Source: Vagococcus salmoninarum (GTDB lineage: Bacteria > Bacillota > Bacilli > Lactobacillales > Vagococcaceae). Taken from it: DNA of 64,000 bases. Shown here piece after piece: positions 1 through 9,752 of this stretch. The stretch is taken from assembly GCF_003987495.1 (NCBI RefSeq), contig NZ_NGJU01000017.1, positions 1-64,000 on the forward strand, read 5' to 3'. The position numbers and the translations under genes are program-made. The notes under the pieces were generated by a model. The model was not told the origin of the DNA. It worked only from the letters and a program-made list of their open reading frames with translations, and searched no databases. Within the stretch, counting starts at the first letter, position 1. The number at the start of each line of letters is the position of its first letter.

Positions 1-129
1 TATGAATCTTCCTCCCTGAATTGGTCTTAGCAACTTTATTCTAACTGGAAAGTTCATATGTTTCTATTTTTTTGTGTAAAAATAGGCGTGAATGAATTTC
101 TTCATCCACACCAAAAATTATACAGCCGT

Positions 130-170
130 AAAAAGTGGAACTATGACATTTGTCACAGTCCCACTTTTTT
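130..170 (-). terminator. Terminator after the ChbG/YdjC-like gene
   Basis: An inverted repeat (AAAAGTGGGACT paired with AGTTCCACTTTTT on the minus strand) ends in a T run just beyond the stop of the deacetylase gene. A matching T run on the plus strand means it could work in both directions. Bases 1-129 to its left show no gene. Confidence 0.75.
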
Positions 171-927
171 AATTTAGATAATTTTTAAAATGACATAATT
201 CAATTTTTTCAGTTTCTAGCCATTCTTTGACTTGAGGGCTACATAAGGCATTCGCTTCTAGAGTTCTGATCGTTGTAAATGACGAATTAGTTAAGATGAA
301 GTGATCTAAGAAACCAGGGTGGAAAATAACGACTGCCACCTCTTTGTCTAAAATTTCACCTTTATCTTTAACTAAATACTCGATTGGGTCATACACGCCT
401 TTTTCATCTAGTTCAAACCATTTGGCACTAGTAATCCCTGAAACTTTTTGCCACTCAGGAAATAAAGGCATTGATAAAAAGATACCGTATTGTTTCGCAA
501 CAGTTTTAATTGCTGCAAATAATTGTTGGGATTTCACTGCATGACCATCAATATAGACGGGGTAAACGCCAGCAATTTCTTTAAATCGCAAGACTTGGCC
601 TTCGACTTCTAAACATGCTTCTTTAAAATCCACCGTGTCTTCAGTACGTTGACGAATGTCATTACTCGTGTAAAACTCTCCTGTTTGAGGATTGCATAAA
701 GTTGGAATGCTTTGTGGGTCACTGACTGGTTGACCCGTACAAATATTCGTATGTAAACCAATCACGACTTTGGAGCTGTCCTTAATCAAATCATAACCAT
801 GTTGGGCGTAGGGCATATTGCTCATCAATCCAACGGCACTAGCCACCCCTTCGTGAACTACTTTACTAATTCCGTAATTAACTGCTTCACTAAAGCCTAA
901 ATCATCTAATTGGATAATCAATTTCAT
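169..927 (-). CDS. ChbG/YdjC-family carbohydrate deacetylase
   Basis: This 252-residue protein matches the YdjC/ChbG/HpnK family of metal-dependent deacetylases that remove acetyl groups from N-acetylated sugars such as diacetylchitobiose. Seen in the sequence: the N-terminal metal motif QLDDLGFS (residues 6-13), GLHTNI near residue 57 (the family has GLHLNL), and DGHAV near residue 127 with a metal-type His. The length is normal for the family. It has its own terminator and no sugar-transport neighbour in the window, so the substrate cannot be named. There is no signal peptide, so it should be cytoplasmic. Confidence 0.85.
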   Translation of the reverse strand: MKLIIQLDDLGFSEAVNYGISKVVHEGVASAVGLMSNMPYAQHGYDLIKDSSKVVIGLHTNICTGQPVSDPQSIPTLCNPQTGEFYTSNDIRQRTEDTVDFKEACLEVEGQVLRFKEIAGVYPVYIDGHAVKSQQLFAAIKTVAKQYGIFLSMPLFPEWQKVSGITSAKWFELDEKGVYDPIEYLVKDKGEILDKEVAVVIFHPGFLDHFILTNSSFTTIRTLEANALCSPQVKEWLETEKIELCHFKNYLN

Positions 928-1012
928 TTTCTGCGCTTCCCTTCTAATAAACCATCCTTTTTCACATTTAATTTACCATAAAGAGTTTTCAAAAACAAGG
1001 GCTCTTCTATAC

Positions 1013-1050
1013 ACAAAAAAACAGAACTAGCTGTATTAGCTAATTCTGTC
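1013..1050 (-). terminator. Terminator of the rsh-dtd operon
   Basis: On the minus strand ACAGAATTAGCT and AGCTAGTTCTGT form a long stem followed by seven T. It lies directly after the dtd stop codon and ends the rsh-dtd transcription unit. Confidence 0.85.
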
Positions 1051-1056
1051 CTAGTT

Positions 1057-1503
1057 TTATTTTGCATCTGTGTCGAAAATAATCGTTACAGGCCCGTCAT
1101 TGATTAAGCTAACATCCATCTGAGCACCGAACTGACCTTCACCAACAGTTAAGCCGGTTTTTCGTAATTCTTCATTAAAATAATCGTAAAGTTCCGTTGC
1201 TTCAGCTGGCGCTGCGGCTTCAGTAAAACTCGGGCGGTTCCCTTTTTTAGTATTCGCTAATAACGTAAATTGGGATATTGACAAGACTTGCCCTGACACT
1301 TCATGAATTGACAAATTCATCTTACCTTCGCCGTCTTCAAAGACTCTTAACTTATTAATTTTATTGACTAAGTAGTCAGCTTCGCCTGTTGTGTCTCCCT
1401 TTTGAACGCCGACTAACAACATAAATCCTTGGTCAATCTGAGATAAGATTTTACCTTCAACAACGACATGAGCTTCTTTAACTTTTTGTAAAACAACTTT
1501 CAT
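1057..1503 (-). CDS. dtd: D-aminoacyl-tRNA deacylase
   Basis: Dtd hydrolyses D-amino acids (and mischarged glycine) from tRNA as a homodimer in the cytoplasm. The 148-residue length is typical. The signature [17 protein letters not shown] lies near residues 77-93, and the C-terminal GPVT motif carrying the cis Gly-Pro of the substrate pocket is at about 138-141. An AAAGGTGAGG ribosome site precedes the ATG. The gene follows rsh by 28 bp on the same strand, a conserved rsh-dtd arrangement in Firmicutes, so the two are probably co-transcribed. Confidence 0.96.
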   Translation of the reverse strand: MKVVLQKVKEAHVVVEGKILSQIDQGFMLLVGVQKGDTTGEADYLVNKINKLRVFEDGEGKMNLSIHEVSGQVLSISQFTLLANTKKGNRPSFTEAAAPAEATELYDYFNEELRKTGLTVGEGQFGAQMDVSLINDGPVTIIFDTDAK

Positions 1504-1531
1504 TTATTGACCTCACCTTTCCCCTTTACTA

Positions 1532-3748
1532 CTAGTTTTTAGTTCGACGAACACTGTAGACATCAGGGATATTTTTGATTTTATCAACAATCCGTTCAAG
1601 ATGTGACAAGTTTTGAATCGATAAGGTCAAATGAATCACAGCCATTTTATTTTTACTTGGCTTAGCATCAACTGCTAAAAGATTTTTTGTCGCTGCATTG
1701 ACTACGTGTAAAATATCATTTAACAAGCCTGTTCGATTATAGCCGTAGACTTCTAGGTCAGCATTGTATTCTTTGCCACTTTTCGCGGCAGTGTCTTCCC
1801 ATTCCACTTCAATTAAACGTTGTTCAACAGCTTCATTGTTCACAATATTCAAACAATCTGCCCGGTGAATGGAAACTCCACGGCCTTTTGTGATATAACC
1901 AACGATTTCATCTCCTGGTACAGGATTACAACAACGACTAATCCGAATTAGTAAGTTTTCAACCCCTTGAATCACAATGCCACCATCATGGCGAACTTTC
2001 ATCTTCTCAGGTTCTTTTTTGACTGGTTGAGTCATTAACTCTTCAGCTTCTTGCTTTTGACGTTCTTGCTCACGCTCACGACGTTCTTTTTCCGTTAAGC
2101 GATTTGCCACAACTTGGGCTGTTACTTCACCAAAGCCAATTGCCGCATACAAGTCGTCTTCCGTTTGAAAATTAAAGCGTTCTAAGGCATCTTGGATTTT
2201 GACTTTCGTTAAAAATTCTTTCGGTTTGAATTCTAAGTTAATCAGCTGTTTATCTAACATCTCTTTCCCTTTAATAATATTCAATTCCCGATCTTGGACT
2301 TTAAAGAAACGTTTGATCTTATTACGGGCTTTAGAAGTAGCAACTAACTTGACCCAGTCGCGACTTGGGCCAAAGGAATTAGCCGAAGTTAAAACTTCGA
2401 TTATGTCACCATTTTTCATCTTATAGTCTAATGGTACCATTTTACCGTTAACTTTCGCCCCAGTTGTTTTGTTGCCAACTTCCGTATGAATGTTGTAAGC
2501 AAAGTCTAAAGGTCCTGAGCCTTGGGGAAGTTCCGTTACATCACCTTTTGGCGTGAAGACGTAAACTTTATCGCTAAAGATATCCCCTTTAACGCTTTCC
2601 ATAAAGTCAGCAGCATCATAGCTTTCATCTTGTAATTCAATGATTTCGTCAAACCAACTTAATTTTTTATCATTGCCTTCTTCGACAACTTTCTCAGTTT
2701 TCCCTTCTTTATACGCCCAGTGAGCAGCTACCCCAAACTCGGCAATTTGGTGCATTTCGTGCGTTCTAATTTGAACTTCCACAGGATTGCCTTTCGGACC
2801 GATGACCGTTGTATGTAAGGATTGATACATGTTCGTCTTCGGCATGGCAATGTAATCTTTGAAACGGCCAGGCATTGGCTTCCATTTAGTATGAATCGCT
2901 CCTAACACGGCGTAACAATCTTTAATCGTATCAACAACGACCCGAATCGCTAGGAGATCATAAATTTCTTCAAATTCTTTTTTCTGACCACTCATTTTTT
3001 GATAGATGGAATAAATATGTTTCGGTCGGCCATAGATTTCCGCATAAATATCTAACTCTTCTGTTGATAAGCGAATCTCTTCCACCGTTCCCTCAATATA
3101 AGCTTCCCGTTCATCTCGTTTCGAGTCCATCAAATTAACAATTCGATAATATTGATTCGGATTTAAGTAACGCAGAGCAGTGTCTTCCAGCTCCCATTTA
3201 ATCCGACTAATCCCTAAGCGATGGGCTAGAGGTGCATAAATTTCAATTGTTTCTTGAGAAATCCGCCGTTGCTTATCTTCTCGTAAATGCCGTAAAGTCC
3301 GCATATTGTGGAGTCTGTCAGCTAGTTTAACCATAATTACCCGTAAATCTTGAGCCATGGCTAATAACATTTTACGATGATTTTCCGCTAACTGTTCGGC
3401 ATGTGATTTGTATTTAATTTTTCCTAGTTTCGTTACACCATCAACTAACATGGCCACATCTGGGCCAAACTCATTGGCTAAATCTTCTAAGGTCACATCA
3501 GTATCTTCCACCACATCATGGAGAAAACCAGTGGCGATTGTGTGTGGGTCCATTCTTAATTCGGCTAAAATTCCTGCCACTTGGATTGGATGAATAATGT
3601 AGGGTTCTCCCGACTGCCGGGCTTGATGAGCATGAGCGGCTGTGGCAAAGTCACATGCTTTTTTGACAAAGGCAACGTGCTCGGGGCTCATGTATGTTGA
3701 AACGATTTTAATGACACTTGGTCCACTTAATTCTTCATCTTTTGGCAT
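1532..3748 (-). CDS. rel: Bifunctional (p)ppGpp synthetase/hydrolase (Rel/RSH)
   Basis: This is the long RelA/SpoT homologue that makes and degrades the stringent-response alarmone. In order it shows an HD hydrolase domain (HD in GFLHDVVED, about residue 78), a synthetase domain with the AMPKTNMYQSLHTTV substrate motif, a TGS domain (VFTPKGDVTELP), a conserved zinc-finger/RIS region (RISRCCNPVPGDEIVGY) and a C-terminal ACT domain. The HD motif is intact, so hydrolase activity is expected. I chose the ATG at 3748: AAAGGGAG lies nine bases upstream, whereas an alternative GTG three codons earlier directly abuts that ribosome site. It is transcribed with dtd. Confidence 0.96.
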   Translation of the reverse strand: MPKDEELSGPSVIKIVSTYMSPEHVAFVKKACDFATAAHAHQARQSGEPYIIHPIQVAGILAELRMDPHTIATGFLHDVVEDTDVTLEDLANEFGPDVAMLVDGVTKLGKIKYKSHAEQLAENHRKMLLAMAQDLRVIMVKLADRLHNMRTLRHLREDKQRRISQETIEIYAPLAHRLGISRIKWELEDTALRYLNPNQYYRIVNLMDSKRDEREAYIEGTVEEIRLSTEELDIYAEIYGRPKHIYSIYQKMSGQKKEFEEIYDLLAIRVVVDTIKDCYAVLGAIHTKWKPMPGRFKDYIAMPKTNMYQSLHTTVIGPKGNPVEVQIRTHEMHQIAEFGVAAHWAYKEGKTEKVVEEGNDKKLSWFDEIIELQDESYDAADFMESVKGDIFSDKVYVFTPKGDVTELPQGSGPLDFAYNIHTEVGNKTTGAKVNGKMVPLDYKMKNGDIIEVLTSANSFGPSRDWVKLVATSKARNKIKRFFKVQDRELNIIKGKEMLDKQLINLEFKPKEFLTKVKIQDALERFNFQTEDDLYAAIGFGEVTAQVVANRLTEKERREREQERQKQEAEELMTQPVKKEPEKMKVRHDGGIVIQGVENLLIRISRCCNPVPGDEIVGYITKGRGVSIHRADCLNIVNNEAVEQRLIEVEWEDTAAKSGKEYNADLEVYGYNRTGLLNDILHVVNAATKNLLAVDAKPSKNKMAVIHLTLSIQNLSHLERIVDKIKNIPDVYSVRRTKN

Positions 3749-3876
3749 GTGTTTCACTCCCTTTTACTGACTCTAGTAATCGACTTTGATCTCAATCAAT
3801 TATTACTTGAGGATATTAGTGTTATTATACAAACTTTAGGCCATCTTTTCAATAAGCCACTGATTTATCGTCAGCC

Positions 3877-5271
3877 TTACTTGAGAAATCGGCGGATTAT
3901 TTTAGCCTTTTGGTTAGTGTAAGGTGGAAACATCAGATTTAATCGCAGTTTAGAGTGTCTGACTAAAACTGCTTTTTGATGTGTAAATGTCGTAAAACTA
4001 GCCTTGCCATGGTAACTTCCCATGCCTGACATACCGACTCCACCAAAGGGCAGATAACTGTTAGACAAGTGCAAAACTGTATCATTAACAGTACAGCCGC
4101 CAGCTTGAATCCCTGCTACTAATTCAGTAATTTCAGCTTTGTTTTCGGAAAAAGGATAGAACGCTAAAGGACTTGGTTGCGAGTTTATTAGATTTTCTGC
4201 TTCTGCTCGTTTTTGATAAATCAAAATTGGTAAAATTGGTCCGAAAATTTCTTCTTTCATACTAGCTAACTGAGGACTTTCATGACTGTCGACTTTCAGT
4301 AATGTTGGTTCAATAAAGTTTTCTGCTAAGAGACTCTTACCACCCCAGATAATCTTCGACTGATCTTTTGTTAATAAATTAATTAAGCGTTGGCTATGCC
4401 TTTGATTCACAATTCGACCGTAATCAGGATTCTGCTGAGTCTCTTGACCATAAAGTTCTTGAATACTGACCTTTAAGCTTACAATAAACTCATCGGCTAC
4501 GGCCTGATCGACTAAACAGTAGTCTGGCGCTACACATGTTTGACCAGCATTTAAAAACTTGCCCCAAACAATTCGCTCCGCTGCCGTTTTCACATTAGCA
4601 TTTTTCGTCACTAAGGCGGGACTTTTCCCGCCTAACTCTAAAGTCACTGGGGTTAAATGCTGACTAGCTGCTTGTAAGACGACTTTCCCAACAGCTGAAC
4701 TGCCAGTAAAAAAGAGATAATCCACCGTTTCTTTTAAGAGTTCTGTATTCCTTTCACGATTGCCTTGATAAAAATACAGATAATTTTCTTTAAAATAATT
4801 TTTACTAGCAGCGATTAAGACTTGATTGACATGGGGGGTATCTTCTGACAAAGCGACGATAGCTGTATTACCACCAGCTAAACTACCAATCAGCGGATCA
4901 AGAGATAACAATAATGGATAGTTATAGGCGCTCATAATCACAGTCACCCCATACGAACTAGCTAAGGTGTAACTTTTAGCAGGCCATAAAAATAAGGGCG
5001 TCTTTTTTCTTTGTGGCTTTACCCATTTTTTTAAGTTTTTCTTCGTCTCAGCTAAACTCCGATAAAGCAAACCGATTTCAGTTAAATAACTTTCTAGTGG
5101 TGCCTTGCCTAGATCTTTGACTAAAGCCGCCTGTAAGTCAGCTTCATGACTGCGTAACAGCTTTTCTAATTGAGTCAGTTGAGTCAAACGATAACTTAAA
5201 CTCTCAGTCTCACCGCTCTCAAAAAAATGCCGTTGTTCTTGGACAACTTGTGCCAAATTTAACTCTCCCAT
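3877..5271 (-). CDS. NAD(P)-dependent aldehyde dehydrogenase (class-3 like)
   Basis: A 464-residue member of the short ALDH3-like group (YwdH/fatty-aldehyde type) that oxidises aldehydes to carboxylates. Visible motifs are TGSSAVGK at the cofactor site, LELGGKSPALV with the general-base Glu, and NAGQTCVAPDY with the catalytic Cys. A C-terminal basic stretch (KAKIIRRFLK) could touch the membrane, as in other class-3 enzymes. A terminator separates it from the upstream ABC operon. No neighbour indicates its substrate. Confidence 0.9.
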   Translation of the reverse strand: MGELNLAQVVQEQRHFFESGETESLSYRLTQLTQLEKLLRSHEADLQAALVKDLGKAPLESYLTEIGLLYRSLAETKKNLKKWVKPQRKKTPLFLWPAKSYTLASSYGVTVIMSAYNYPLLLSLDPLIGSLAGGNTAIVALSEDTPHVNQVLIAASKNYFKENYLYFYQGNRERNTELLKETVDYLFFTGSSAVGKVVLQAASQHLTPVTLELGGKSPALVTKNANVKTAAERIVWGKFLNAGQTCVAPDYCLVDQAVADEFIVSLKVSIQELYGQETQQNPDYGRIVNQRHSQRLINLLTKDQSKIIWGGKSLLAENFIEPTLLKVDSHESPQLASMKEEIFGPILPILIYQKRAEAENLINSQPSPLAFYPFSENKAEITELVAGIQAGGCTVNDTVLHLSNSYLPFGGVGMSGMGSYHGKASFTTFTHQKAVLVRHSKLRLNLMFPPYTNQKAKIIRRFLK

Positions 5272-5361
5272 TAAGACTTGCCCCTTTCAACGTGTGACTA
5301 ATAATAGTTCATATTATAACATATTTCACTAGTCAATTAGCTTATCTCAATCCGCCTAAAG

Positions 5362-5404
5362 AAAAAATCACTAGCCATTAGCATCTGCTAACAACTAGTG
5401 ACTT
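5362..5404 (-). terminator. Terminator of the GntR-ABC exporter operon
   Basis: On the minus strand a TCACTAG...CTAGTGA stem with an inner TTAGCA/TGCTAA pairing is followed by six T. It sits between the permease stop and the aldehyde dehydrogenase start. Confidence 0.8.
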
Positions 5405-5415
5405 ACTTTGATTTT

Positions 5416-6603
5416 TCACTTAATTGAAAAGATTCTTTTACGGCCAATTTTTAACTGGCGGTAAATCGTTAAGGAACCTATGAGATAAGAGACTATCCCC
5501 GCTAAAATTATTTTCAAAAGCCAACCCCAAAAGTTAAAAACTTCATGTTCAGCGTATAGATGATAACTACTGCCAAAGCCAGCAACTAAAATAGTACAAT
5601 ACAACATAAAGATAATTAAAGTTGGTCGTCTTAAATTAGCAAAAACTAAGTACTTGTTATTATTTTCTAAAGTCACTTTTGCAAATAGCTTTTGGCCACT
5701 AATTAACAAAACTAAAGCGATTAAAAGATAGACTAAAAAACTCGATGTGGGAATTGCTCGATTATTTAAACCAGCGACAAACAAGTGATCAGATAACACT
5801 CTTGAGTAATCCTCTGTCAACGCATAGCCTAAAACATAATACTTAAAGACTTCTTCTAGTTCTGCTATAGCGGAAAGAAAGATAAGTAATGAGGAGAAGA
5901 AACCAAATAATGTCAACACGCCTGTTACCCATTCTCCTAAAATTAATCCGGCAAAACTACTAATCAGAAAAACTAGCCCAATCACACAAGTTCCGGCTAA
6001 GACACTAGTCACTAATAGACTCATCTCGCCATTGAAATATTCAGATGGAATGCCACTTTTAATCGTTAGTAAGACGTACAATTTACCTAGTAAAACGGAT
6101 AGTAGCAAGCTACCACCAACAACTAAATACTTGCTCCAATAAATTTTGGGACGACTGTATTGAGAAGAAAATAACAAGGTATTGAAATGACTTTTCATGT
6201 CAAAGAAAAATAATAAGAAACCGACAACCGCTGCTATTACAAAAAAGTAAAAGGTGTTTTCTTGATAAAAACTAGAACCATACGTATATAGTCCATAATA
6301 TGTGTCATCCTCATTGAAGTAATTCAAGCGGTCTTGACGATAGACTTCAAAATTCGTTGTCTTTTCGTATTTTTTCGTTACTCGATTATAATATTCATAA
6401 TGCTCTTGTTCAGGGTCGGCACTAGCGTAATTTTCTACAAAGTCATCTTCTGCCTCTTTCGTTTGTAAGTAATTATTCTCAAACTTCCAATATTTCACAC
6501 TATTTGAGCCTTCGATCACATAGGCTCCGATGACTAAGACAGCAATTAGAGCCAGAAATTTCCAATAGCGTTGACCAATTAACTTTAATAACCCTTTATC
6601 CAT
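5416..6603 (-). CDS. ABC transporter permease, GntR-regulated
   Basis: A 395-residue integral membrane protein. One N-terminal helix is followed by an external loop rich in acidic and Tyr residues (about residues 35-110), then roughly five or six further hydrophobic segments. It lies 11 bp after the ATPase gene, so the two should form one ABC exporter of the YtrB/BcrA style. The family is associated with envelope stress and peptide antibiotics, but the substrate is unknown here. Confidence 0.8.
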   Translation of the reverse strand: MDKGLLKLIGQRYWKFLALIAVLVIGAYVIEGSNSVKYWKFENNYLQTKEAEDDFVENYASADPEQEHYEYYNRVTKKYEKTTNFEVYRQDRLNYFNEDDTYYGLYTYGSSFYQENTFYFFVIAAVVGFLLFFFDMKSHFNTLLFSSQYSRPKIYWSKYLVVGGSLLLSVLLGKLYVLLTIKSGIPSEYFNGEMSLLVTSVLAGTCVIGLVFLISSFAGLILGEWVTGVLTLFGFFSSLLIFLSAIAELEEVFKYYVLGYALTEDYSRVLSDHLFVAGLNNRAIPTSSFLVYLLIALVLLISGQKLFAKVTLENNNKYLVFANLRRPTLIIFMLYCTILVAGFGSSYHLYAEHEVFNFWGWLLKIILAGIVSYLIGSLTIYRQLKIGRKRIFSIK

Positions 6604-6614
6604 TTTGACTCCTC

Positions 6615-7502
6615 CTATTCATAAAAGTGATAGTCACTTTCTGTCGTTAAATTTGAAGCAAATAAATCTTCTAAAGAAATCGGTAATTCTTCAAAAATCA
6701 CCGGCTCCAAAGCTTTAATCGCCGTTAATAGCTCTGGCTTTAATTCGTCAAATAAGACTGTAATGACTCGACCTTGCTGACTTAAAATATGGCCGCTTTC
6801 TTGCAGTAAATGTGGAATTGCTTTCTCTTTAAACGCTAACTGAACCTTAACACTAGTGGAACGCATGCTTTCTAAGTCATAGTTTTTAATGATTTGACCG
6901 TCTTTTAAAATTAAGGCTCGATCAACTAAACCTTCTAATTCAAGTAAATTATGAGAGGAGATCATCAAAGATAATTGATTTTTACTGACTTCATCAATGA
7001 CTAAACGAATGACTTGCTTCTTAATAATAATGTCTAGGCCATCAAAAGGTTCGTCAAAAAACAAGTACTCTGCGCCAGTGGAAAAAGCTAAGATAACATT
7101 AAACAATCCTTGCATGCCTTTTGAATAATTCCGATAAAAACCTCGTTTAGGCAATTGGTATTTTTCTAATAAACTTAAAAATTTCTCCGTATCAAAGTTT
7201 GGATATAACTTCCGATAATAGCTTTCAATCGTGTAAGGCGTCATCGTCGTTAAAGGATTTAATTGCGTATCTAAATAAAAAATCGTCGTATACAATTCTC
7301 GTTTAACGTCTATTTCTTGATCAGAAATCGTAATCGATCCTTGATCTTTTTGATAATGGTCCACGACTGTTCTAAATAATGTGGTTTTCCCTGTACCATT
7401 CCGACCGACTAAGCCATTAATCTGACCTGGGACCATTGAAAAACTAATGTCTTTCAAAATCTCTTGACTGTCAATTGTCTTACTTAAGTGTTTAACTCTC
7501 AT
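6615..7502 (-). CDS. ABC transporter ATP-binding protein (YtrB/BcrA type)
   Basis: The ATPase subunit has Walker A GLVGRNGTGKTT (about residues 31-42), a divergent signature YSKGMQG, Walker B YLFFDEPFDGLD and a switch His in ISSHNLLEL. At 295 residues it has the C-terminal extension usual for this group. Its start overlaps the end of the upstream GntR gene by 11 bp, so the two are translationally coupled. It should energise the permease encoded just downstream. Confidence 0.93.
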   Translation of the reverse strand: MRVKHLSKTIDSQEILKDISFSMVPGQINGLVGRNGTGKTTLFRTVVDHYQKDQGSITISDQEIDVKRELYTTIFYLDTQLNPLTTMTPYTIESYYRKLYPNFDTEKFLSLLEKYQLPKRGFYRNYSKGMQGLFNVILAFSTGAEYLFFDEPFDGLDIIIKKQVIRLVIDEVSKNQLSLMISSHNLLELEGLVDRALILKDGQIIKNYDLESMRSTSVKVQLAFKEKAIPHLLQESGHILSQQGRVITVLFDELKPELLTAIKALEPVIFEELPISLEDLFASNLTTESDYHFYE

Positions 7503-7884
7503 TCTTAGTCCCTCCTAAATCATCTGCTGTTTCTGACAACCAAGTGATCATCTCTGGTAATTCTACATTTAAATAGCGGGCTTCGATGACTAGATCTAAC
7601 ATCTTCCCCTTAATTTTAGCAATTTTTTCTTCATCACCACGGCTGGCGACTAGTTCTTTCACAAATGTCCCTCGACCTTGCACTGTCGTAATAACCCCTT
7701 GCTCTTCTAAAGACTTATAAGCTTTGCTAATCGTATTAGGATTCATCATCAGTTGGCTGGCCATCTCACGAACAGAAGGAATTTTTTCCCCTGGTACGAG
7801 TAACCCTTGTAAAATTTCTTCTTTAATCCCCAGGACAACTTGTTCATAGAATGGTTTTTTACTCTGTTTATCAATGATAACCAT
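7492..7884 (-). CDS. GntR/YtrA-family transcriptional regulator
   Basis: A short winged-helix repressor of the YtrA subfamily. The N-terminal wHTH carries PSVREMASQLMMNPNTISKAY and the short C-terminal helical tail has no large ligand domain, which is typical of GntR proteins controlling adjacent ABC exporters. I chose the ATG at 7884 (protein begins MVIIDKQS) because GGAGGGG lies just upstream; the longer frame starting at 7935 has no good ribosome site. It is the first gene of its operon and probably represses it. Confidence 0.9.
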   Translation of the reverse strand: MVIIDKQSKKPFYEQVVLGIKEEILQGLLVPGEKIPSVREMASQLMMNPNTISKAYKSLEEQGVITTVQGRGTFVKELVASRGDEEKIAKIKGKMLDLVIEARYLNVELPEMITWLSETADDLGGTKNES

Positions 7885-7976
7885 TGAGCCCCTCCTCCAT
7901 TTCTCTTCAAGTGACTTACGTGTACTATTATACACGGTACACTTTCATTGTAAAGAGTTTTTTACGGGCTATAAAT

Positions 7977-8011
7977 AAAAAAACAGTAACCCCCTTGGTT
8001 ACTGTTTTTTC
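7977..8011 (-). terminator. Terminator after rsmE
   Basis: ACAGTAACC and GGTTACTGT form a hairpin around AAGGG, with a T run on the minus-strand side directly after the rsmE stop region. Confidence 0.85.
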
Positions 8012-8019
8012 CTTGACTA

Positions 8020-8784
8020 TTAAACATTCTTTAATAATTCTAACTGGTAACTAGCAGCACTTAATAAATAAAAGGGTGCAGTTTCCGTTCTTAAAATTCG
8101 GGGACCTAAGGCACATAGACTTCCCCCAGCCCCAAGAAATGTTTGAATTTCTTGGGAAGACAAGCCGCCTTCTGGGCCAAATACCGCTAAGAGACTTTCT
8201 CCTGGTTTAATTTGGCTTAAGGTTTTCACTAACTGGCCATGCTCCCCTGCTTTCGCAGATTCTTCATAAGCGACTAGAACATGATCATAGTTTGCTAAAG
8301 TTGCCATAAATTCTGACATCTGACTATATAATGTAACCTCAGGTTGGACTAGGCGGTGAGACTGTTCCGCCGCTTCTTTCGCAATTTTAGTTAGCCGTTC
8401 TTGCCGTTTGTTAAGTTTTTTAGCATCCCATTTTACGACTGAGGTTTGACCAGGAAAACCAACAAATTGATAAGCCCCTAATTCCGTCCCTTTTTGGACA
8501 ATTAGATCTAACTTATCACCTTTCGGATAGCCTGAAGCAATCGTAATTGCAACTGGTAATTCTTTCTCTTGGGTCTCACGACTAACTTCCCGTAAGCTAA
8601 CTGTCTCAGCTAAAACTTCTGTTAGTTCAGCGATGATTGCCACTTGATCAGCAAAGACTAAGTAACACTGATCGCCAGCTTTCATACGCATCACATGAAT
8701 ACTATGATGAAAATCATCCCCACTTAAAACTAAAGCGGACTGCTGACTTTCTTCATAAGTTTGACTAGAAAAATAGCGTTGCAT
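8020..8784 (-). CDS. rsmE: 16S rRNA (uracil-1498-N3)-methyltransferase
   Basis: A SPOUT-fold methyltransferase that methylates N3 of U1498 in the 30S subunit. The 254-residue length and motifs fit: QKGTELG in the middle, KEAAEQSHR, and the C-terminal knot motifs VFGPEGGLSSQE and LGPRILRTETAPFY that bind S-adenosylmethionine. It starts 3 bp after prmA ends, the common prmA-rsmE pair of Firmicutes. Confidence 0.96.
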   Translation of the reverse strand: MQRYFSSQTYEESQQSALVLSGDDFHHSIHVMRMKAGDQCYLVFADQVAIIAELTEVLAETVSLREVSRETQEKELPVAITIASGYPKGDKLDLIVQKGTELGAYQFVGFPGQTSVVKWDAKKLNKRQERLTKIAKEAAEQSHRLVQPEVTLYSQMSEFMATLANYDHVLVAYEESAKAGEHGQLVKTLSQIKPGESLLAVFGPEGGLSSQEIQTFLGAGGSLCALGPRILRTETAPFYLLSAASYQLELLKNV

Positions 8785-8787
8785 CTC

Positions 8788-9738
8788 TTATTCTCCTTCA
8801 ACTGGTTTCGTTAAAATAATGCCAAACCAATCCCCTTGTTGTAAAATCTCAGAGACCTCAAAGCCTTGAGCCACTAGTGCTGTCATAACTTCCTCTTTTT
8901 TATCGGCAATAATCCCTGAAACAATTAGTTTGCCGTTATCTTTCAGTAAACGCCAAGCATCAGGAATTAACAATAAAATAATTTCGGCTAAAATATTGGC
9001 GACAATCACATCAGCTTCTTCAGTGATCCCTTTTAATAAATCATTGGCACTAACAACAACATCTTGGGCCACAGGATTTAATGCCATGTTTTCTTTAGCG
9101 GCAGTGACTGCCACATCATCTAAGTCATAAGCATAGACCTTTTTAGCCCCTAAGTGCTTACTAGCGATACTTAAAACACCAGAACCTGTACCTACATCAA
9201 GAACTGTTTCCCCACCTCGTAAGACAATCTCAAGTCCGTGTAAACTAACCATTGTCGTTGGATGAGTGCCCGTTCCAAATGCCATGCCTGGATCTAATTT
9301 GATGATTTTTTCATCAACATTTTTAGGAGTGTAATCTTCCCAATCTGGCACGATAGTTAAGTAACGACTAATATTGACTGGGTGATAGTACTTTTTCCAA
9401 GCTGTTGCCCAATCAGCTTCTGCCACTTCACTAATTTCTAACGTGTTAGCCCCAATTGCTAAGCCGTACTCTGGCAATTTTAAAATCCGTTCTTTCATCT
9501 CAGGTAAAAGCTCTGGTAAGAAGATCGTCTCTGGGAAATATGCCATTACTAGCGCCCCTTCTTGAATGTGTTCAAAGGTAGCTGAGTCTAGTAACTCACC
9601 AAAACCATCTTCAACAAAATTCGCTACGTCTAAGGCATCTTCAATGGCAACGCCACTGGCACCAGCTTCCATCATAATATTTGAAATTGCTTCAACTGCT
9701 TCACTGGCAGTCGTTACTTTTACTTCTGTCCATTTCAT
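8788..9738 (-). CDS. prmA: Ribosomal protein L11 methyltransferase
   Basis: PrmA trimethylates lysine residues and the N terminus of ribosomal protein L11. The 316-residue protein has the family N-terminal substrate-recognition domain and then a class I methyltransferase fold with DPGMAFGTGTHPTT and VLDVGTGSGVLSIAS (SAM motif I), and VANILAEII (motif IV). It lies between a DUF3013 gene and rsmE with very short gaps, indicating one operon. Confidence 0.97.
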   Translation of the reverse strand: MKWTEVKVTTASEAVEAISNIMMEAGASGVAIEDALDVANFVEDGFGELLDSATFEHIQEGALVMAYFPETIFLPELLPEMKERILKLPEYGLAIGANTLEISEVAEADWATAWKKYYHPVNISRYLTIVPDWEDYTPKNVDEKIIKLDPGMAFGTGTHPTTMVSLHGLEIVLRGGETVLDVGTGSGVLSIASKHLGAKKVYAYDLDDVAVTAAKENMALNPVAQDVVVSANDLLKGITEEADVIVANILAEIILLLIPDAWRLLKDNGKLIVSGIIADKKEEVMTALVAQGFEVSEILQQGDWFGIILTKPVEGE

Positions 9739-9752
9739 TTAATTCAGTCTCC